This document shows, in pieces, positions 60,503 through 64,000 of a DNA stretch of 64,000 nt. The notes below the pieces were generated by a model, which worked only from the letters and a program-made list of their open reading frames with translations, was not told the DNA's origin and did not search any database. The DNA is from JARRKU01 sp963675565 (GTDB lineage Bacteria > Desulfobacterota > Desulfobacteria > Desulfobacterales > Desulfosarcinaceae), in the NCBI GenBank assembly GCA_963675565.2, contig CAXXYD010000004.1, positions 496,001 through 560,000 of the forward strand, in the 5' to 3' direction. The stretch's first letter is position 1. Each line of letters begins with the position of its first letter. A program made the translations under genes and the position numbers.

Positions 60503-62947
60503 CTACTGAGATTTCTTAATTACCCCAACTGCAACGCCCAAGACATTTACCTGGTCATCGTCCAACATAATTGGATCGTATTTGGGATTCTCAGATAACA
60601 AAATGATATTGCTTCCCATTCTGCTGAAGCGTTTTAATGTGCCCTCCTCATCTAAACCAACAACCGCAATATCGAGATTATCTGCAGAGGGCTGCGACCT
60701 TACCAACACCAAGTCATTGTTGTTAATTTTTGCCCCATTCATACTGTCGCCGGTAATTTTCAAAATAAAGTAACTTCCCCCCCGTACCCATTTTTTAGGA
60801 AGGTAAATATCTTGATCCAATTCAGTGTTCATTGCAATGGGCTGGCCAGCAGCGATTTTACCGTAGACGGGTATTTTTTCAAGTTGGTCATTTTCAATAT
60901 ATTCACAATCGCCATCCAAATCTATTTCAATCGAATCAGGCTGATTTGGATCACAACAAAAGTTTGTAACAATATTTGTTCTTAAATTGAGATATTCAAA
61001 TCGGATAGCGTTGGATAATCCCCAGCTGTTTTTGAAAACCGGCAAATCCTCACGCACCTTGAAATTCTTATCGATTACAACAAATTCTTGGCCATCTGTA
61101 GCTGCACCATATTCACAAACACGGCAATTGGACATATAGCTCTTCACTTGGTCCAAAGCATCTCTTATGTCGTGCCCCCGTCTTTTCGTTTCAATGAAAA
61201 TTAATGGTATGGTTGTCTCCTCTTTTTTAATCTGGATAGCAATATCAACATAGCCCTTTTTGGAAAAATATTTTACTGGAAATTCTACTAATATACAATC
61301 CAGAGGATACCCGTAAGTATCTAACAATTCTGCGATCATCCACTGTCGAATTTTCTCTTCCGCCACATGCATGTCCATCAACTTGTCTTTATAGCGGTAT
61401 TTCTCGATCGAGATGTTATAGAATCTGCTTAGCCGACTGCTTCGGTTTGTTCTTAAATATTTTGAGGAGATATCTGAAATAAAGCGCGATGGCCGAGAGC
61501 TGCTCAGCAGGTATAGCGTTTCTGTGGCCCTGGTCATCCCGACATATAAAAGTTTACGTTCCTTAATCTCTTCCTCATATTTCGCCCCAGAATCATGTTC
61601 TGTAAAAAAGGGCATTACGTCGTCATTTAGACCGATTATAAACACGAGGGGGAATTCAAGGCCCTTTATGGAGTGCATTGTTACCAGCTTGATGGATTTG
61701 GATTCAAATTCATCCTCTTTGTCCGAAAAATATGCACAAGCGATTCCGTTATTTTTTAGTTTCTCCTGGATAAAATTCAATTGGCGCTTGAATCGTCCAA
61801 TAATAGCAATGTCACCCATTGAATATTTGTCTTTGAGCTTTAGTATTTCCTGAACAAGAAATTCAGCCTGTTTCGATTCGCCATCAAATTCTTTGCAAAT
61901 TGGATACTTACCTTGCTTATCGATAAGAGATGGTTTGACGAAATTGTCATCCTCAACAATATCCGTGCAATCCTCGATAAGACTGTAAGCGGCCTGAGAT
62001 ATTTGAGTGGTAGTCCTGAAATTTTTGCTCAGAGAGTAACTACGCCCCTGCATACTGAATCCAATGCTTGCAAAACTTTGACCGCTGCCAATCCAAGATT
62101 GCGGGTATATATTCTGGGCTGTATCTGCAATAAAACAGATACTTGAATAATCTTTTTCATTATAAATATACTTTAAAAATAATAGCTGGCTGCGTGTCAG
62201 ATCTTGGCTTTCATCAATTATTGCATGGGTATATTTTTGCATTTGTGCTTTACGGGCTTGCTTTAAGGCCATCAAGCGCATATCGCCGAATGAGATATGA
62301 CCTTTTTGATGAACCTCCCGGTCGTAAAACCGTTTCAATTCGAATATGGCTTTGCGAGTATCTGAATTTTTGGGCAATCGCTGTGGTTGAGAGTCTGCTT
62401 GAGATCGGCTCATCCCTTTTCGGTCTGCGCTCTGATATGCCTCTTCATCCAGATATAGACAATCTTTTATCCATGAAATCTCTTGGTTCAAAAACGCCAT
62501 GTTCTTTTGATTGAGGATGGCAACCTTCGGGTATTGTTTCTTGAGTTTAGATATGCCCTCATTGATAATTTCATAGCCCAATGCTTGAGGTACGCTTAAT
62601 TTATAATTGAGCTTTTTCTGGGCCGCAAATGCCTGATAGTACTTGAACATAAGACTATCAACAGTTTGGATATCAACTTTTCGATCCGGTGCCTCAAAAA
62701 GAGATGAAAATTCGGCATTCTTAATCTTATCCATCTTTTCGTACAAATAGGACATGTAATGAATTAGGGTACGATTGTAAGTAGCCAGTAGAATAGCATC
62801 GTCTTTCCCAAAGCAGTAATTTAGATGTAGAAACGAAACCCGATATATCCCAACCGAGGTTTTTCCTGAGCCTGCAACGCCCCTTAATAACATGTGGCCT
62901 TTTGGTTCCTGCGTGGCGATTCTTTTTTGCTCAGCGTTTAAATCCAT
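60503..62947 (-). CDS. UvrD-like helicase fused to nuclease-like and LexA-type peptidase domains
   Basis: An 814-residue fusion. Residues ~1-525 are a superfamily 1 helicase (LRGVAGSGKTSVGIY Walker A, THAIIDESQDLTR motif II, LSKNFRTT, TMHSIKGLEFPLVF, LLYVGMTRATE motif VI). Residues ~545-640 resemble a type I restriction-like nuclease core, with Asp ~568 in YVDIAIQI and FIETKR (Glu ~586). Residues ~690-805 are an S24/LexA peptidase: cleavage pair A700-G701 (KIAAGQPI), nucleophile S735 (GDSMNGA) and K772 (GTLKRF), with the same 35- and 37-residue spacing as E. coli LexA. There is no DNA-binding repressor head. Start 62947 follows GAGG. It lies downstream of the recQ-like gene. DNA-damage-triggered self-cleavage is inferred. 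Confidence 0.82.
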   Translation of the reverse strand: MDLNAEQKRIATQEPKGHMLLRGVAGSGKTSVGIYRVSFLHLNYCFGKDDAILLATYNRTLIHYMSYLYEKMDKIKNAEFSSLFEAPDRKVDIQTVDSLMFKYYQAFAAQKKLNYKLSVPQALGYEIINEGISKLKKQYPKVAILNQKNMAFLNQEISWIKDCLYLDEEAYQSADRKGMSRSQADSQPQRLPKNSDTRKAIFELKRFYDREVHQKGHISFGDMRLMALKQARKAQMQKYTHAIIDESQDLTRSQLLFLKYIYNEKDYSSICFIADTAQNIYPQSWIGSGQSFASIGFSMQGRSYSLSKNFRTTTQISQAAYSLIEDCTDIVEDDNFVKPSLIDKQGKYPICKEFDGESKQAEFLVQEILKLKDKYSMGDIAIIGRFKRQLNFIQEKLKNNGIACAYFSDKEDEFESKSIKLVTMHSIKGLEFPLVFIIGLNDDVMPFFTEHDSGAKYEEEIKERKLLYVGMTRATETLYLLSSSRPSRFISDISSKYLRTNRSSRLSRFYNISIEKYRYKDKLMDMHVAEEKIRQWMIAELLDTYGYPLDCILVEFPVKYFSKKGYVDIAIQIKKEETTIPLIFIETKRRGHDIRDALDQVKSYMSNCRVCEYGAATDGQEFVVIDKNFKVREDLPVFKNSWGLSNAIRFEYLNLRTNIVTNFCCDPNQPDSIEIDLDGDCEYIENDQLEKIPVYGKIAAGQPIAMNTELDQDIYLPKKWVRGGSYFILKITGDSMNGAKINNNDLVLVRSQPSADNLDIAVVGLDEEGTLKRFSRMGSNIILLSENPKYDPIMLDDDQVNVLGVAVGVIKKSQ

Positions 62948-62959
62948 AATGGTACCTCT

Positions 62960-62980
62960 TTGAATTATGCATGAATTCAA
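62960..62980. promoter_or_regulatory. Inverted repeat just upstream of the fusion gene
   Basis: TTGAATT and AATTCAA, seven-base arms separated by ATGCATG, lie 13-33 bases before the start codon at 62947 and next to its ribosome site. It could be an operator or a translational control site. Confidence 0.45.
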
Positions 62981-63032
62981 TAGCTACTAAATTTAGTTTA
63001 TGAAACGCAATACCCTGCTGGTTGAACTTCAA

Positions 63033-64000
63033 TTAGACACACTTTTCCTCAATCCATCTTTGAACTTCCTTGAAATGATAATTTTCGAGTGACCCGAAAT
63101 ACTTCAATTCTTTATTTTTAAATCCGTAAAACAGTGGCATTAAAATGCCGCATAAGTATTTTGTCATGTTTAGCGCGGAAAAATCTCCGTCTACATTGGC
63201 TCTAAATTCATTCAAGACTTTATGATAATCCACAACATCTAATGGTTTAAGCGCAACAGATCGTTCTATTTCAACTCCTCCTTTGTTACATGAAGAACAG
63301 TGTCCACATCTTTCAAAGGATAAATTTTCATTAAAATATCCTGAAAGCCTCTTCGACAAACAGGTTGTACTTTCAAAGAAATCAATCATTTCATTTATTC
63401 TTTCAATGTCAGACGTCTCTTTATTGATGAATAAATTGTAAATTTTATTGGCAACCAATTCTGTGTCTATATTTCTTTTATTTACTCTAAATACATCTAT
63501 TACTGTTTTCGATTTAAGTTCGATCCAGCCCCGTTCAGAAAAATATTCCAGCGCGGAAATCACTCTATTTCTATCTGTATTGTAGGACTTAATAATGGTC
63601 GAAATAGAAATATGCGTCCATATTTTTTTAGTTTGGCATGAATCAAATAAGCATTTTAAAAACTGCTGTCTTTCTCCACGAAATTGATTGATAATAAAAT
63701 CTTGATCTTTTACAAATTTAAAAGAATACCTTTCAAAGTATGCATATTGTGGTGTTAGAATCCCTTCCATCTCCAAATATACAAGCAGTGTTTTTAGAGG
63801 CAACAATCTGATATTCAGTTCTTTGGACAAGCGCAACATTTTAAATTCTATTATTTCATTCTCGGTTTTACTTATTTTATCAACCAATTGCCTTATTGAA
63901 CTTTTCCCGGGTGTATCTCCATAGACAAAATTTTCTAGAACATTGAGGCTATCTCTATTGGCAAGAACTTCACAGAATGATCTTTCCCCATCTCTTCCTG
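63033..64000 (-). CDS. recQ: RecQ-family DNA helicase, C-terminal part
   Basis: The frame is open to the window edge, so the 5' end (helicase motifs) is missing. Visible are the RecQ-type region beginning near GRDGERSFCEVLANRD, ENFVYGDTPGKSSI, a winged-helix-like segment (HISISTIIKSYNTDRNRVISAL) and the zinc-binding region IDFFESTTCLSKRLSGYFNE followed by CGHCSSC. RecQ unwinds DNA 3' to 5' in repair and recombination. The next gene on the strand, 85 bases away, is the helicase-nuclease-LexA fusion, so the two probably act together. The AT-rich composition marks the segment as acquired. Confidence 0.85.
   Translation of the reverse strand, partial: GRDGERSFCEVLANRDSLNVLENFVYGDTPGKSSIRQLVDKISKTENEIIEFKMLRLSKELNIRLLPLKTLLVYLEMEGILTPQYAYFERYSFKFVKDQDFIINQFRGERQQFLKCLFDSCQTKKIWTHISISTIIKSYNTDRNRVISALEYFSERGWIELKSKTVIDVFRVNKRNIDTELVANKIYNLFINKETSDIERINEMIDFFESTTCLSKRLSGYFNENLSFERCGHCSSCNKGGVEIERSVALKPLDVVDYHKVLNEFRANVDGDFSALNMTKYLCGILMPLFYGFKNKELKYFGSLENYHFKEVQRWIEEKCV

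Noticed and set aside
1..64000. CRISPR array, rRNA or tRNA genes
   Set aside because: No regularly spaced repeats and no tRNA/rRNA-like conserved stretches noticed on either strand, including at the element borders.

Overview
The window looks like chromosomal DNA of a sulfate-reducing Desulfobacterota (deltaproteobacterium), probably of the Desulfobacteraceae/Desulfosarcinaceae type. The grounds are an HdrA/Flx electron-transfer operon followed by dsrC, two selenocysteine-encoding genes, a one-chain pyruvate:ferredoxin oxidoreductase, an ADP-forming acyl-CoA synthetase, a siroheme-decarboxylase-type Lrp/AsnC protein and a CooC-type ATPase. The genus is inferred, not proven.

Layout. 1-4.7 kb: end of hdrA, a selenocysteine MvhD/FlxD-like gene read through a UGA, flxC-, flxB- and flxA-like genes, then dsrC on its own sigma-70-like promoter. 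4.9-10.1 kb: small housekeeping genes (YjbQ, siroheme-decarboxylase-like, a frameshifted nitrilase-family gene, DUF2914, two unknowns, YkgJ). 10.2-20.3 kb, minus strand: nifJ, a CoA-transferase/GNAT fusion, an ADP-forming acyl-CoA synthetase and class I fumarase. 20.4-23.9 kb: an HD-GYP protein and a HEAT-repeat protein that share an N-terminal module.

24.1-36.9 kb holds a foreign element of about 10.7 kb between two nearly identical 968-bp direct repeats made of the 3' end of comEC. The arrangement is what a single-crossover (Campbell-type) integration of a circular replicon would leave. The element has a strongly folded leader of about 365 nt before a tentative replication protein, a lectin-like/TIR-like two-domain protein, Cys-rich small genes, and an AT-rich module with a long dCTP deaminase, a membrane-anchored deaminase-fold protein without the catalytic Glu, a NUDIX hydrolase and a GNAT-ASCH protein. 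A resolvase, small plasmid-type genes and a wrecked large serine recombinase follow.

36.1-57.4 kb is host backbone again: intact comEC, amt behind a sigma-54 promoter, a U32 peptidase, cooC, a Ski2-like helicase, a 66-residue selenocysteine glutaredoxin-like protein, an EamA permease, a polar amino-acid ABC transporter with an IclR regulator, a tandem KamA radical-SAM protein with an M23-like partner, and a sensor kinase. An IS66-family element (57428-59861) with an 8-bp target duplication has split that kinase gene in frame. 60.3-64 kb is a second AT-rich accessory segment with a helicase-nuclease-LexA-peptidase fusion next to a recQ-like gene that runs off the window.

Strongest candidates for undescribed biology: (i) the helicase/nuclease/LexA-type protease fusion beside recQ, with self-cleavage and Ser/Lys residues at LexA spacing; (ii) the dCTP-deaminase / inactive membrane deaminase-fold / NUDIX / ASCH module; (iii) the structured leader of the Rep-like gene; (iv) the lectin-like/TIR-like protein. 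All functional statements are inferred from motifs and context read by eye.
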